A DNA stretch of 64,000 bases from Alkalihalobacillus sp. LMS39 (GCF_022812285.1 NZ_CP093300.1:4216001-4280000), one strand, 5' to 3'. Counted from the stretch's first letter, positions 1-9,456 are shown. The notes: generated by a model not told the origin, from the letters alone. A program made the numbers and translations.

Positions 1-759
1 ACTTGCTTTATAAGTTTCCATATTCACGATGACATCACCATCATTCGGATAACCAGCAAGATGAGCGGGTGGATTTGTCATTGCAAAAAAGCGCCAATCA
101 TACGTTAAAGCAGTAAAGCCAATTGTTTTCTCGCCGTTTATTTCTGGATAGTTCGCCACATAAGACTCAATTAACTGAAAATATTCATCAAGCGTTGTTA
201 CTTCTGGATATCCAAATTCCTTTAATACGCCTCTTTGAATCCAAAAAGCACCTTGGTCGATATCCGGGTTAGCCAAAAAACCATGACTCGCTCCAAAAGG
301 GATAAAATAAATATTTCCATCTTCATGTTTCATCAAATCCAAGTATGGTTCATACACTTTTTTTAAGTTTGGAGCGTGCTCTTCGATTAAGTCATTTAAC
401 GGGATAAACGCTTCTGCTTCCATTATTTTGTCTATCGCCACATCTGGACTCAGCATATCAGGATATTGACCACTGGCAATCATAACACCTATCGTTGTAT
501 CAAGGTCATTTGAAGGGTATTCGACTTTAATATTGACTCCGGTTTCCTCTTCAAATCGTTTTCCTAACGTTGTCATATTGGAATAAGTATTTTGGCCATT
601 TGTGACCGCATTAAAGTACGTAAAAGTGACAGGTGTCCACTGTGGCTGTTCTTCTTCTGGACCTTCAGCGTCTAAATTAAATAAGTCTTTATTGTGGCAA
701 CCGACTATAAGCAATAGGCACACAAATACGATACTCCATTTTAAAAAATTGATTTTCAT
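1..759 (-). CDS. Sugar ABC transporter substrate-binding lipoprotein, 3' end outside window
   Basis: The first 253 residues of an extracellular solute-binding protein are visible; the rest lies beyond the left edge. The N-terminus is a lipoprotein signal ending in IVGC with the lipidated cysteine at residue 21, followed by a family-1 type binding domain (segments such as ETGVNIKVEY and GQYPDML). A GGAG ribosome site lies about 10 nt before the ATG. It is next to a YesM/YesN two-component system, an arrangement typical of B. subtilis LplA/YtcQ-like binding proteins for oligosaccharides from pectin or hemicellulose. The exact sugar is inferred only from the arabinan genes nearby. A cre-like site lies just upstream. 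Confidence 0.85.
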   Translation of the reverse strand, partial: MKINFLKWSIVFVCLLLIVGCHNKDLFNLDAEGPEEEQPQWTPVTFTYFNAVTNGQNTYSNMTTLGKRFEEETGVNIKVEYPSNDLDTTIGVMIASGQYPDMLSPDVAIDKIMEAEAFIPLNDLIEEHAPNLKKVYEPYLDLMKHEDGNIYFIPFGASHGFLANPDIDQGAFWIQRGVLKEFGYPEVTTLDEYFQLIESYVANYPEINGEKTIGFTALTYDWRFFAMTNPPAHLAGYPNDGDVIVNMETYKAS

Positions 760-795
760 TTTGCTTAACTCCTACCCAATCTTGCAAGCCTCCTC

Positions 796-809
796 TGTAA
801 GCACTTACA
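796..809. promoter_or_regulatory. Probable cre (CcpA) site
   Basis: The sequence TGTAAGCACTTACA is palindromic and differs from the ideal cre TGTAAGCGCTTACA at one central base. It is 37-50 bp upstream of the binding-protein start codon on the minus strand, a position suited to carbon catabolite repression. Assignment is by motif only. Confidence 0.5.
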
Positions 810-876
810 TTATACATTTGTTTTTACTGGACTGTGACCCTAAAAAATAAAGTCTTTTCTTTCAAAACCTTAGCCT

Positions 877-2610
877 TTATATTTCATTCCGATTTGGAAA
901 ATAAATCTCAACCTTAGTTCCTTTATCTAATGAACTTAATAATTTAAAATCAAATTTCTCCCCATATAATAGTTGTAATCGGTAATAAACATTTTTCACG
1001 CCGATGTTATTTGCCATCTCTTCTTTTCTTTTCAACGAATTTACTAAATGTTCAAGTTTACCATTTTCCATTCCAACCCCATCATCTTCAATTGTACAAA
1101 CTATCCCACGTTTCTTCTTTTTAATTACAATCTGAATGGATCCCTTTTCTCTTTTAGGCTCAATACCATGAATACTAGCATTTTCAACAAACGGAATGAT
1201 CGACATATACGGAATTTGTAAATCTTTATATTCATCATCACTCGATATCTGATAGGATAACTTTTCTCCAAAGCGATACTGTTGAATTTCTAGAAAACTC
1301 TTCACGAGTATTAATTCTTCGTTTACCGTAACCCAATCTTTTCCATTGGAAATGGAGTTACGGAGAAGTTTAGCCATATTCTGAATAATATTGGCTGTCT
1401 CTTCTTCCTGCTTTAATAAACTCCTCATTCTTATTGTTTCTAAAGCATTAAATAAGAAATGTGGATTGATTTGACTTTGTAATGCACTAAGCTGCGCTTG
1501 TTTCCTCTTTAGTTCAAGGTCCTTCTTTTGAATATTTGCGATATATACATCGTTAATAAGGTCATTGATTTTTTTTGCCATCCTGTTAAATTCTGATGTT
1601 AATTGCCCGATTTCATCTTGATATTCAACACCTGGAATTTGCTCAAAATTTTGATTTTTTATCCGTTTCATATGCCGTAATATCCGTAATATCCGAGTAT
1701 GCAACGAACTTGAGATCCACATAATGATAAGAGAAGGAACAAAAAAATTAAACGCTACTAAATATAAAATGAACTGACGAGAATGTTGAACTTCTTCTAT
1801 TATGGCTTTCTCTGAAACAATCCCTACTAGTTTCCAATTAGATAAATAGTTCAAATCAAATTCTCGTTCAAATAAGATTGTCTCTTCACTTTTATTATTG
1901 TTATAAAGCAATTGATGTAACTGCTTATATGAACTACTTGGGTTTGTACTATATTCAATTTGTTGTGTATCACTTAATAAGTAAAGCTCCCCCTGAAACG
2001 TTGCATTTTCCAATGCATGTTGGATCATCTCAAAATTCAAATCAATTTTTACATATTTTTCTCTTTCATTTTGTTGAAAATAATTTAACTCTCTAACAAT
2101 ACTAAACGTATTTGTATCATCATCCCTTTTTAACTTAGGATATGGTTCGTTTATTGAAAACAACTCTTTGTAAAAAGGGCTTGTTTCTGCATCCTTTACA
2201 ATCTCTTTAATACCACCAGCAAACAACATCGTCTCATTATCTGTGAAAAATGTGATTTGCTGAATTGAAGAATAAACCGGGCTATATTTACTAAAGTTTC
2301 TAAAAATCGTTTCGTAATCGTTTATATATTCAATTGGTGATTCATATTCCTTTTCAAGAAACTGGTGGAGGATACTATCTGTATAAATTGTTGTAGAAAC
2401 GCCAATCGCCTCGTCAACTGTATGAATAAAATCAGCCTCGATTTGCTGAAATGCCAATGTTAAATCATGCATTTTTTGTTTTTTTACATGATTAATTGTG
2501 ACATGATAAAAAACGATATTTGTTAAGAGAATAGGTATGAAAACACAGAGGAAATAAATAAGTAATAGCTTATGTTTGAGCAGGACATTATGAAAACTAT
2601 ATTTTTTCAT
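877..2610 (-). CDS. yesM: YesM-type sensor histidine kinase
   Basis: Membrane sensor kinase of the LytS/YesM class. From the ATG at 2625 (582 residues) it has a membrane helix at about residues 18-42, an extracellular sensor region to about 285, a second helix near 286-306, a HAMP region to about 360, and a His_kinase domain with the NPHFLFN motif (His389). The ATPase domain shows an N box (VENASIHG, near 482) and the G box DDGVGM. I prefer the ATG at 2610 because a GGGG stretch lies 9 nt upstream, whereas the first ATG at 2625 lacks a spaced ribosome site. It follows yesN with almost no gap, so the pair is co-transcribed and probably senses extracellular oligosaccharide, perhaps through the adjacent binding protein. 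Confidence 0.9.
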   Translation of the reverse strand: MKKYSFHNVLLKHKLLLIYFLCVFIPILLTNIVFYHVTINHVKKQKMHDLTLAFQQIEADFIHTVDEAIGVSTTIYTDSILHQFLEKEYESPIEYINDYETIFRNFSKYSPVYSSIQQITFFTDNETMLFAGGIKEIVKDAETSPFYKELFSINEPYPKLKRDDDTNTFSIVRELNYFQQNEREKYVKIDLNFEMIQHALENATFQGELYLLSDTQQIEYSTNPSSSYKQLHQLLYNNNKSEETILFEREFDLNYLSNWKLVGIVSEKAIIEEVQHSRQFILYLVAFNFFVPSLIIMWISSSLHTRILRILRHMKRIKNQNFEQIPGVEYQDEIGQLTSEFNRMAKKINDLINDVYIANIQKKDLELKRKQAQLSALQSQINPHFLFNALETIRMRSLLKQEEETANIIQNMAKLLRNSISNGKDWVTVNEELILVKSFLEIQQYRFGEKLSYQISSDDEYKDLQIPYMSIIPFVENASIHGIEPKREKGSIQIVIKKKKRGIVCTIEDDGVGMENGKLEHLVNSLKRKEEMANNIGVKNVYYRLQLLYGEKFDFKLLSSLDKGTKVEIYFPNRNEI

Positions 2611-2627
2611 CAAAATAAACCCCATTA

Positions 2628-4178
2628 TCAGTTAAGTAATTTACGGTACTCGGTTGGAGTTACTTTCTCTAATTTTTCAAATTGAGTCACAAAATAGTCT
2701 GCATTTTTAAACCCTACTTTTTCTGCAATTTCATATACTCGTAAATGAGTTTGTCTTAATAGCTTTTTAGACTCCTGAATCCGCAGACTTAATAGATAAT
2801 CTTTAAAATATACACCATATGACTTTTTAAAAAGCTGCCCCATATAAACGGGGTTCATATAAAACGTAGTGGCAATACTTTTCAAACTAATACTTTTATG
2901 AAAATTTCGGTCTATATAAATTTTTATTTTGTTTATCTCACCTTTTCCATTTTCCTTTCTTAATTCCCCTATATATGTAGTCACTTCAAATACAAAACCA
3001 GAGAAGACCTCTTTTATTTGTAGTAAAGTAAAAGAACAATAATTGACATTTTCAAGTAATTTTAGTGTTTGTAATTCTCTACTTGTTCCACCCATCCCAC
3101 TTATCGTCTTTATCGTTTTATTTTTGCAGCGAATCAAAGCAACTTTTACAGCTTCTGGTGAATACAGATTTGTTTCAAATTCATGAAAGATGTTATCTAT
3201 TTGTTTACGTATCAAATCATTATTATTTTCTTCAATACTTTCTAGAAGTGCGTTCATGAAATGGTCTTCCATCTCAATACTAATTACAGGTTTATCTTTT
3301 ACTTTCTCATAAAAAATCGGTTCGTTTGTTTGTGAAACATATTTGTATTGCAAACTTCTTATGGCTGTTTCATAAGAGAGCGGAAATTGATTTATATTAT
3401 CGACCACTACACCAACATATAAGGTCATACATTTCTGAACTTGTAATTGTATTTTCTCTTGTATTCTTCTAGCCACTGTTGTTATGTTGTGACCACCATA
3501 ATCTGTAAAAAGGAACCCAAAACGATTCCCTTCATGTTCTTTCATACAAATTGTGCCTTCCGTTATGAAGGTTGAAACCGTTCGTTTTAGTAACTGTTTT
3601 TGTAATTCATTGCTCGACCTTTCCATTGGGGAATATGCAATGTCATTTATTTCTACAATCATATAAGCAAACTGTGTAGCAGAACGTATGTATGTAACAT
3701 CTGCTTGTTCTAGCTGGGCTTGGCAGACCGTTCCTGACAACAAATGTCCCCATAATGTATTCAATACTACTTCTTGCTCATATTCTTTCATTTTCTTTTC
3801 TTCCTCGAGAGCAAGTGATAGTTTCTGCAATGTCATTTCTAGCTCAGTCTTGTCAATTGGCTTTAAAAGAAAATCATGTACCCCATACCGAACTGCTTTT
3901 TGTGCATAGGAAAATTCGTTATGACCGCTTAGTATGATAAATTTTGTCACTGTTTCTTGTTGATTCACAAGATGAATTAAGTCCAAGCCATCTAGTACAG
4001 GCATACGAATATCTGTTATAACTAAATCTGGTTTTACTTTTTCAATGATGTGAAGAGCATCTTCACCATTGGTAGCTTCTGCACATATTTGAAAGCCACA
4101 TTTTTCCCAATTCACTAGCGTCATAATCCCTTTTCTTACAAAATATTCATCATCTACTATTACAACTTGGTTTAACAT
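2628..4178 (-). CDS. yesN: YesN-type response regulator, AraC output
   Basis: 516-residue response regulator. The N-terminal receiver domain has acidic residues at 9-10, the phospho-acceptor Asp56 in VITDIRMP and the conserved Lys in LLKP near 106. The last ~100 residues form an AraC-type double helix-turn-helix (KSIATTFYMNPVYMGQLFKK and later YFVTQFEKLEKVTPTEYR). The central region is the variable linker usual for YesN proteins. First gene of the yesN-yesM operon; the upstream spacer contains a good cre site. It probably activates neighbouring polysaccharide-uptake genes when phosphorylated by the kinase. Confidence 0.92.
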   Translation of the reverse strand: MLNQVVIVDDEYFVRKGIMTLVNWEKCGFQICAEATNGEDALHIIEKVKPDLVITDIRMPVLDGLDLIHLVNQQETVTKFIILSGHNEFSYAQKAVRYGVHDFLLKPIDKTELEMTLQKLSLALEEEKKMKEYEQEVVLNTLWGHLLSGTVCQAQLEQADVTYIRSATQFAYMIVEINDIAYSPMERSSNELQKQLLKRTVSTFITEGTICMKEHEGNRFGFLFTDYGGHNITTVARRIQEKIQLQVQKCMTLYVGVVVDNINQFPLSYETAIRSLQYKYVSQTNEPIFYEKVKDKPVISIEMEDHFMNALLESIEENNNDLIRKQIDNIFHEFETNLYSPEAVKVALIRCKNKTIKTISGMGGTSRELQTLKLLENVNYCSFTLLQIKEVFSGFVFEVTTYIGELRKENGKGEINKIKIYIDRNFHKSISLKSIATTFYMNPVYMGQLFKKSYGVYFKDYLLSLRIQESKKLLRQTHLRVYEIAEKVGFKNADYFVTQFEKLEKVTPTEYRKLLN

Positions 4179-4218
4179 GTTTTCATTCCCCCTTACCCTT
4201 TTAAGAAAATGAAAATAC

Positions 4219-4232
4219 TGAAATCGCTTACA
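4219..4232. promoter_or_regulatory. cre (CcpA) site
   Basis: TGAAATCGCTTACA fits the cre consensus TGNAANCGNNNNCA at all fixed positions. It lies in the divergent spacer 41 bp upstream of yesN and about 210 bp upstream of yesL, so it most likely places yesNM under catabolite repression. Confidence 0.55.
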
Positions 4233-4439
4233 AAATTAACTTTGTTCAGACATCCCACAAACCAAGTGTATCAAATATATTTTTTTATTTCCAGAAAATT
4301 TCGATTTCAATTATGTCGTCATAGACAAGACGTTTCAAACTTTGAACAATTTAAACTTATGATTAATACAAATGTTAATCTATTGGCTTTCATGTTATGA
4401 TAGTAAAAGGAAGCATACAGCAAAAAAGGAGGAAGAAAC

Positions 4440-5093
4440 GTGGAAACAAGCACAGGATGGTCTAGCAAACTACTCGTCGTTTTTTCTTGGTTTGTGAGAT
4501 TTACGTATATAAACCTTCTATGGATTTTATTTTCAGTATTAGGTGGGATTATTTTTGGGTTTATGCCAGCAACTGCTGCGATGTTTGCCGTCATGCGCAA
4601 GTGGTTATTAGGTGAAAGAGAAAAATCCTTATTTCCACAATTTTTCTCTTATTATAAAAAAGACTTTCTAAAGTTAAATGGCCTAGGACTCATTTTACTT
4701 CTAATAGGATCTGTCTTATATGTGAACTTTAGTTTCCTAATTACAATCGATAGTGTCCTAAGCTTTATTCTATTAATAGGAATCGTGATTCTATCGTTTT
4801 TATATGTTGTTGTTGTCATTCATTTCTTTCCTATTTTTGTTCATTTTCAAATGCCACTTTTTCAATATTTAAACATGGCTCTTACAATTGGTTTATTTCA
4901 ACCTTTTCGGACGTTATCCTATATTCTCACAACATTTATTCTTATTTATTTATTATTATCGTTTCCAGGCGCATTGCCGTTTTTATCTGGGAGTATCCTC
5001 GCTTTTATCGTCATGTCGTCGTCATTAACTTCATTTAAAAAAATGGAACAGAAGTTTGAATCATACAATGGAAACAAAAGCGACTCAGAATGA
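4440..5093 (+). CDS. yesL: YesL-family (DUF624) membrane protein
   Basis: 217-residue integral membrane protein of the DUF624/YesL family, with about five or six hydrophobic helices (near 18-45, 70-95, 100-130, 150-180, 185-205). The start is GTG at 4440, preceded by a strong AAAGGAGG site 7 nt upstream. YesL proteins are regularly encoded next to YesMN and carbohydrate ABC transporters; their biochemical role is not established. The stop codon lies inside the stem of a rho-independent terminator (5076-5108), and a four-unit repeat element follows. Confidence 0.85.
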   Translation: METSTGWSSKLLVVFSWFVRFTYINLLWILFSVLGGIIFGFMPATAAMFAVMRKWLLGEREKSLFPQFFSYYKKDFLKLNGLGLILLLIGSVLYVNFSFLITIDSVLSFILLIGIVILSFLYVVVVIHFFPIFVHFQMPLFQYLNMALTIGLFQPFRTLSYILTTFILIYLLLSFPGALPFLSGSILAFIVMSSSLTSFKKMEQKFESYNGNKSDSE

Positions 5094-5108
5094 CCTGAGT
5101 CGCTTTTG
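5076..5108 (+). terminator. Terminator of yesL
   Basis: A 13-bp perfect stem (AAAAGCGACTCAG with its complement) closes a 6-nt loop and ends in TTTT. It overlaps the yesL stop codon. Confidence 0.8.
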
Positions 5109-5127
5109 TTATAGTTGGCATTTATAG

Positions 5128-5314
5128 CTATCGGACATGTATTCCGCTATTACACAAAAAACACCACTTTTCATTTCTTATCGGACATCAGTTCCGTTAT
5201 TAGCACTAAATGGAAAACCGCACACACTCATTTTGCTGATTAAGAGGAACAGATGTCCGTTAGCTTTTAAAAAACGTTACTTTTTCTTAAAATAGCGGAT
5301 CGTGTGTCCCCTAG
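5128..5314. repeat. Four-unit intergenic repeat element, copy A
   Basis: Units at 5128-5152 and 5178-5202 (forward) and 5239-5263 and 5290-5314 (reverse complement). The unit core is GGACATNTGTTCCGYTAT. Units 3 and 4 are the most worn (AGAGGAAC and GCGGATCG). The element lies between the convergent ends of yesL and the arabinanase gene and fills most of the 326-bp gap. Confidence 0.9.
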
Positions 5315-5419
5315 CACCGGGAAGACTATGCCACACTTTGATCCCTCTCCCAGCCAGACATACAATCCGCCATTTTACAATCTTATCTGACTTTATGTTC
5401 GTTGCATAAAAACACGTTA

Positions 5420-6865
5420 TTACTCTACCTTTTTACCCCAAATCGCAGTTCCTGTATCATCAAGCCCTGTGAAAACAATCGTTTCGTTCCAATTTTCCCA
5501 ATCCCATGCTGGTAACACAAGCGTAGATGTCGTCATAAATTCACCGTTGCCTAGTGATTCATAAATCGTTAACGTATTATCTCCGGAAAGCTCCCAATAA
5601 TCTTCCCCGTGTGGATCATTTACTTTTCCATTTTTATGAAGTGTTAGTCCTTTTGAACTTCTCATATTATCGAACAGTCGGTCAACTACAATCTTCTCCC
5701 ATTCACCTACAATATCTTTCTCAGAAATAGGCTGCTCGACTTCTCCAGCATATCTTTGCGGTGAAACGACTGGCCAGCCATCTTCTGTCCAAACCATTTT
5801 TCTTACATGCAAATGAGACCAAAATATATCATGACCTGCTCTTGCATTATGAATAAGATAATAGTCATCTCCATCTTTTAACAAGCCATTATGACCAGTT
5901 CCTTGCCATCCTGAATCATTGTCAAACATGTATGGTCCAACGATTTTCGTACCAACATCAGGTGAACCTGTATTCGTCTCGATATCCACTAAATCATTGC
6001 CATTATAATCGGTGTAAGGACCGGTAATATCAGTTGATCTTCCGACTCTAACATTATACGTATCTTCTAACCAGCCATATGAAACTGTTAAATAAAACAT
6101 GTCGGTATCTTCATTAAAGATAATAGCAGGTCCTTCTAACGCTTGATGATCTTGACTTCCCCGGTTGGCAATCAGTGTTCCTTCATCGCCAGGTTGTTTT
6201 AATTTTCCAGTATCCCTGTCTAGTTCTGTAATAAAAATGCCACCTTGGTACGAACCAAAAACCATCCATGGGTTTTCGTCACGATCGAATATAATTCCTG
6301 GGTCAATCGCGTTGACTTTATAATCATCACTTACTGTTGTTTTAAACACTTCTCCTTCATCTTGCCAAGGGCCTTCAATCGATTCACTTGTCGCTAAACC
6401 AATATATGAGTTTTTCGTTCCAAACTCGGAAACAGAATAATATAAATAGAATGTTCCGTCCATTTCAACTACGTCTGGAGCCCAAAATATCGATGCTCCA
6501 TTCGTCCATTCCTGAGCCTCTTCTGGAACACTGTCAAACACTCTCCCAACAAATTCCCAATGAATTAAGTCTGTTGATTTTCGCACCATAATCCCAGGTG
6601 TCGGCTCACCAGCGACTTTATAGTCAGTCGAAAATACGTAATACATATCATCAACTTTAATAATTTCACCATCATGGGTATTGTTTGTCGTCCATTTGTT
6701 TTCGTTATGAATGATATCGACATTTACTTTTTCTCTCAATTCTTCATCTAAAGCATCTGGAAACTGTATTGAACTTGTTGCATTACCACTAAACACAATT
6801 ACACTAATGATAGCTACCACTAAGACGATGAAACTAATTAGAAGCCACACTTTGTTTTTCTTCAT
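5420..6865 (-). CDS. Extracellular endo-1,5-alpha-L-arabinanase, GH43 (AbnB-like)
   Basis: Cuts internal alpha-1,5 bonds in arabinan outside the cell. The ATG at 6865 has a GGGGGAG site 7 nt upstream, giving 481 residues; an ATG 7 codons earlier lacks one. An N-terminal hydrophobic segment (residues 5-27) is a signal or membrane anchor. The five-bladed GH43 domain shows the expected residues: Asp65 (THDGE), Asp188 (AIDPG), Glu244 (ALEGPA) and the metal-binding His325 (GTGHNG). The C-terminal ~100 residues form the extra beta domain seen in B. subtilis AbnB, which has a similar length. Divergent from the GH27 gene, with an AT-rich inverted repeat between them; no stand-alone terminator, but repeat copy A lies downstream. 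Confidence 0.9.
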   Translation of the reverse strand: MKKNKVWLLISFIVLVVAIISVIVFSGNATSSIQFPDALDEELREKVNVDIIHNENKWTTNNTHDGEIIKVDDMYYVFSTDYKVAGEPTPGIMVRKSTDLIHWEFVGRVFDSVPEEAQEWTNGASIFWAPDVVEMDGTFYLYYSVSEFGTKNSYIGLATSESIEGPWQDEGEVFKTTVSDDYKVNAIDPGIIFDRDENPWMVFGSYQGGIFITELDRDTGKLKQPGDEGTLIANRGSQDHQALEGPAIIFNEDTDMFYLTVSYGWLEDTYNVRVGRSTDITGPYTDYNGNDLVDIETNTGSPDVGTKIVGPYMFDNDSGWQGTGHNGLLKDGDDYYLIHNARAGHDIFWSHLHVRKMVWTEDGWPVVSPQRYAGEVEQPISEKDIVGEWEKIVVDRLFDNMRSSKGLTLHKNGKVNDPHGEDYWELSGDNTLTIYESLGNGEFMTTSTLVLPAWDWENWNETIVFTGLDDTGTAIWGKKVE

Positions 6866-6940
6866 TGCTGCTCCCCCTTTTTTCACTACTTCTAAAAGTA
6901 TTGGTTCCCCTATTTCTTTTCTTTTCTCATTCTTTTATAA

Positions 6941-6975
6941 TTAATATAAATATAAATATTAATTATTTATATTAA
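6941..6975. promoter_or_regulatory. AT-rich inverted repeat, possible operator
   Basis: Perfect 12-bp arms TTAATATAAATA (6941-6952) and TATTTATATTAA (6964-6975) separated by 11 bp. It sits in the divergent spacer between the arabinanase and GH27 genes, about 75 bp from each start. It does not match the AraR box consensus I know. Role as an operator is inferred from position. Confidence 0.4.
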
Positions 6976-7046
6976 CAATGATAGATTTTACTTTTTACCA
7001 TGTCAACCATTTATCTAGGAAACAATGAAAACGAGGAGGTTAAAAA

Positions 7047-8327
7047 ATGAAACACAAGCATTTTTCTCCTATCCCACCGATGGGATGGAATAGTTGGGAT
7101 TGTTACGGAGCAAGCGTAACAGAGGAAGAAGTAATAGGAAATGCGGAATATATGAAAACACATTTGTTACCGTTTGGCTGGGAGTATGTCGTTGTTGATA
7201 TTCAATGGTATGAGCCAACCGCTCAATCATCTATTTATAATGCATTTGCTCCGCTAGAAATAGATGAATACTCAAGATTACAACCTGCTGTTAACCGATT
7301 TCCTTCCTCACAATCTGGAAAAGGCTTTAAACCATTAGCAGATAAAATTCATGCTCTTGGGTTAAAGTTTGGAATTCATATTATGCGTGGAATCCCAAGA
7401 CAAGCAGTTCATGAAAACAGAGCGATATTAGGAACTTCGATGACCGCTCGTGATATCGCACACCCTAATTCAATCTGTCCTTGGAATACAGATATGTATG
7501 GAATTGATGTAACAAAAGAAGGTGCACAAGCGTACTATAATTCTTTATTTAACCTTTATGCCGAATGGGAAGTTGATTTTGTGAAAGTCGATGATATCGC
7601 CGCATCCAAACTTTACGATACACATCTAGAGGAAATCAAACTCATTCGGAATGCGATTGACCAATGTGGCAGAGAGATGGTTCTAAGTCTTTCTCCAGGT
7701 CCAGCTCCAATAGAATACGCTGAGGAGTTAAGCGACAATGCAAATATGTGGCGAATGACGGATGACTTTTGGGACCAATGGCCATTGTTACGTAACATGT
7801 TTGATCGGTGTGAAGAATGGGAAAAATATGTTTCGCCTGGAAATTGGCCTGATTGTGATATGCTTCCACTTGGGCATATCGGAATTCGCTCTGTTGATGG
7901 CGGTGGTGCAGATAGATGGACACGATTTACGAAAGCAGAGCAACGAACAATGATGACATTATGGGCTATATTCCGCTCTCCGCTAATGTTTGGTGGTGAA
8001 CTTCGTGATAACGATGACTGGACCCTATCATTACTGACAAATAAAGAAGTACTTTCCCTACATAAAGCGAGTCACAGCAATCGTTTACTTTATAAAAATG
8101 GAAGCAAACGGATTTGGGCAGCTAATGATTATGATGGCTATACTTATGTAGCATTGTTTAATATTGGGGAGCAAGAAGAAACGGTCTCCTTTTCTTTACA
8201 ACAATTAGGTTATACTTCAGCAAAGCAAGTATGGAATGTGTGGGACCACCAAGAGTTAGGTCCATTGACTGATTCCTTTACTTATACACTACAACGACAT
8301 GAATCTCTATTAATCAAACTGTATTAA
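7047..8327 (+). CDS. GH27 enzyme, probable beta-L-arabinopyranosidase
   Basis: 426-residue GH27 glycosidase with no signal peptide, so it acts in the cytoplasm. The barrel starts at PPMGWNSWD. The nucleophile is Asp182 (KVDD) and the acid/base Asp240 (RMTDDFWD). Where alpha-galactosidases have a DD pair binding galactose O4/O6, this protein has Asp51-Ile52 (VVVDIQW). An isoleucine there is the reported mark of beta-L-arabinopyranosidases; the 130- and 58-residue gaps between Ile, nucleophile and acid/base equal those I recall for Geobacillus stearothermophilus Abp (Ile67, Asp197, Asp255). The arabinan context agrees. Alpha-galactosidase remains possible. GAGGAGG site 7 nt before the ATG. Confidence 0.8.
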   Translation: MKHKHFSPIPPMGWNSWDCYGASVTEEEVIGNAEYMKTHLLPFGWEYVVVDIQWYEPTAQSSIYNAFAPLEIDEYSRLQPAVNRFPSSQSGKGFKPLADKIHALGLKFGIHIMRGIPRQAVHENRAILGTSMTARDIAHPNSICPWNTDMYGIDVTKEGAQAYYNSLFNLYAEWEVDFVKVDDIAASKLYDTHLEEIKLIRNAIDQCGREMVLSLSPGPAPIEYAEELSDNANMWRMTDDFWDQWPLLRNMFDRCEEWEKYVSPGNWPDCDMLPLGHIGIRSVDGGGADRWTRFTKAEQRTMMTLWAIFRSPLMFGGELRDNDDWTLSLLTNKEVLSLHKASHSNRLLYKNGSKRIWAANDYDGYTYVALFNIGEQEETVSFSLQQLGYTSAKQVWNVWDHQELGPLTDSFTYTLQRHESLLIKLY

Positions 8328-8330
8328 CAG

Positions 8331-8370
8331 CAAAATCCCGATGATCTGTCCATCATCGGGATTTTGTTGA
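8331..8370. terminator. Bidirectional terminator
   Basis: A 15-bp perfect stem (CAAAATCCCGATGAT and complement) around a 6-nt loop. It serves both the GH27 gene and the convergent araR, whose stop codon lies inside the stem. Confidence 0.85.
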
Positions 8371-9456
8371 TTGTCGCACGATGAGTTCTGGTTCATAAAG
8401 GATCGACTCAACCGGCATTCGATTTTTATCTTTTTTACGGTTTCCTAGTTTTTCATCGAGAATCGTAGCCATCATACTTGCGGCACTTTCCCCCATCTCC
8501 ATTTGTGGGTGTTTTATAGATGTCAGCTTTACTTCGGATGCTGTCGCTAAAAAAGAATCATCATAACCAACAATCGACATATCATCAGGCACACGAATAG
8601 AATGCTCTCTTAACACATCTAATACTTTCAAGGCTAACTCATCATTATAACAAACAAGCGCGGTTGGAAGGCTTTCCTTTTCTTTCACCAATTTTCTCAA
8701 TTCGGATAGCGGTTTGTCATTTTTTTCTTCACTATAATAATGAATGATGTTTTTCGGATCAATCGGCACACCGTATTCACGATGAGCTTTCACATAGCCT
8801 TTCATGCGTTTTATCCCTTGAATATCATCTGTTTTAAAGAAACCTACAATTTTTGTATGGCCTAATTTTAGTAAATGCTCGGTTTGAAGATATCCACCTT
8901 TTTCATCATTCATAATGAGGCGTAACGGTTCAAGTTCATCATAATAGGCATTAATCATAATATATGGGATATGTAAACGTTCTAAATTAAAAAAATAATT
9001 AATATTTGGATTTGAAAACGCACTTTTTGTTGGCTCAATAATCACTCCGCTAATGTTTTGTGAAATAATTGTTTCCAACACTTTTCTTTCATTCAAATAA
9101 TCATTGTTTGTACTATACAAACTAATTTGATATTCTCGGTCTCGTAAAAATGATTCTGCTCCTCTAATGATCGATGGAAAAATATAATCAGAAATATAAG
9201 TCGTGACAATTGCAATTGTCGGATGGCTTGTACTCTTTTCCGTTGAGCGTTTGGCACAAAACGTTCCAGCTCCTTGTTCCCGATATAACCACCCTTCATT
9301 CACTAGTTCACCAATGGCGATACGAATCGTATGGCGGCTTACATTAAATTGTTTCATTAGTTCATTTTCTGAATTTATTTTTTGATTTGGTAAATAGGTT
9401 CCATCTAATATTTTTGATTTTATATCTTGTTTCACTTTATTATATTTTGTTTCCAA
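8353..9456 (-). CDS. araR: AraR-type arabinose-responsive repressor
   Basis: Represses arabinose and arabinan genes until L-arabinose binds. The N-terminal ~70 residues are a GntR winged helix (FNVSRHTIRIAIGELVNEGWL); the rest is a LacI/periplasmic-binding-like effector domain (VGYDDSFLATASEVKLTSI, then IKHPQMEMG). This GntR-LacI chimera is the hallmark of AraR. I prefer the TTG at 9456, which has AGAGGTG 5-6 nt upstream and gives an N-terminus (METKYNKVK) like that of known AraR proteins; the in-frame GTG at 9465 overlaps the ribosome site. I found no textbook AraR box nearby. Confidence 0.85.
   Translation of the reverse strand: METKYNKVKQDIKSKILDGTYLPNQKINSENELMKQFNVSRHTIRIAIGELVNEGWLYREQGAGTFCAKRSTEKSTSHPTIAIVTTYISDYIFPSIIRGAESFLRDREYQISLYSTNNDYLNERKVLETIISQNISGVIIEPTKSAFSNPNINYFFNLERLHIPYIMINAYYDELEPLRLIMNDEKGGYLQTEHLLKLGHTKIVGFFKTDDIQGIKRMKGYVKAHREYGVPIDPKNIIHYYSEEKNDKPLSELRKLVKEKESLPTALVCYNDELALKVLDVLREHSIRVPDDMSIVGYDDSFLATASEVKLTSIKHPQMEMGESAASMMATILDEKLGNRKKDKNRMPVESILYEPELIVRQSTKSR

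Noticed and set aside
6388-6591. Plus-strand frame opposite the GH43 gene.
   Set aside because: Lies wholly within a well-supported gene on the other strand and has no ribosome site or family signature.
7642-7923. 93-codon frame opposite the GH27 gene.
   Set aside because: Antisense to catalytic-domain coding sequence; composition is dictated by the gene beneath it.
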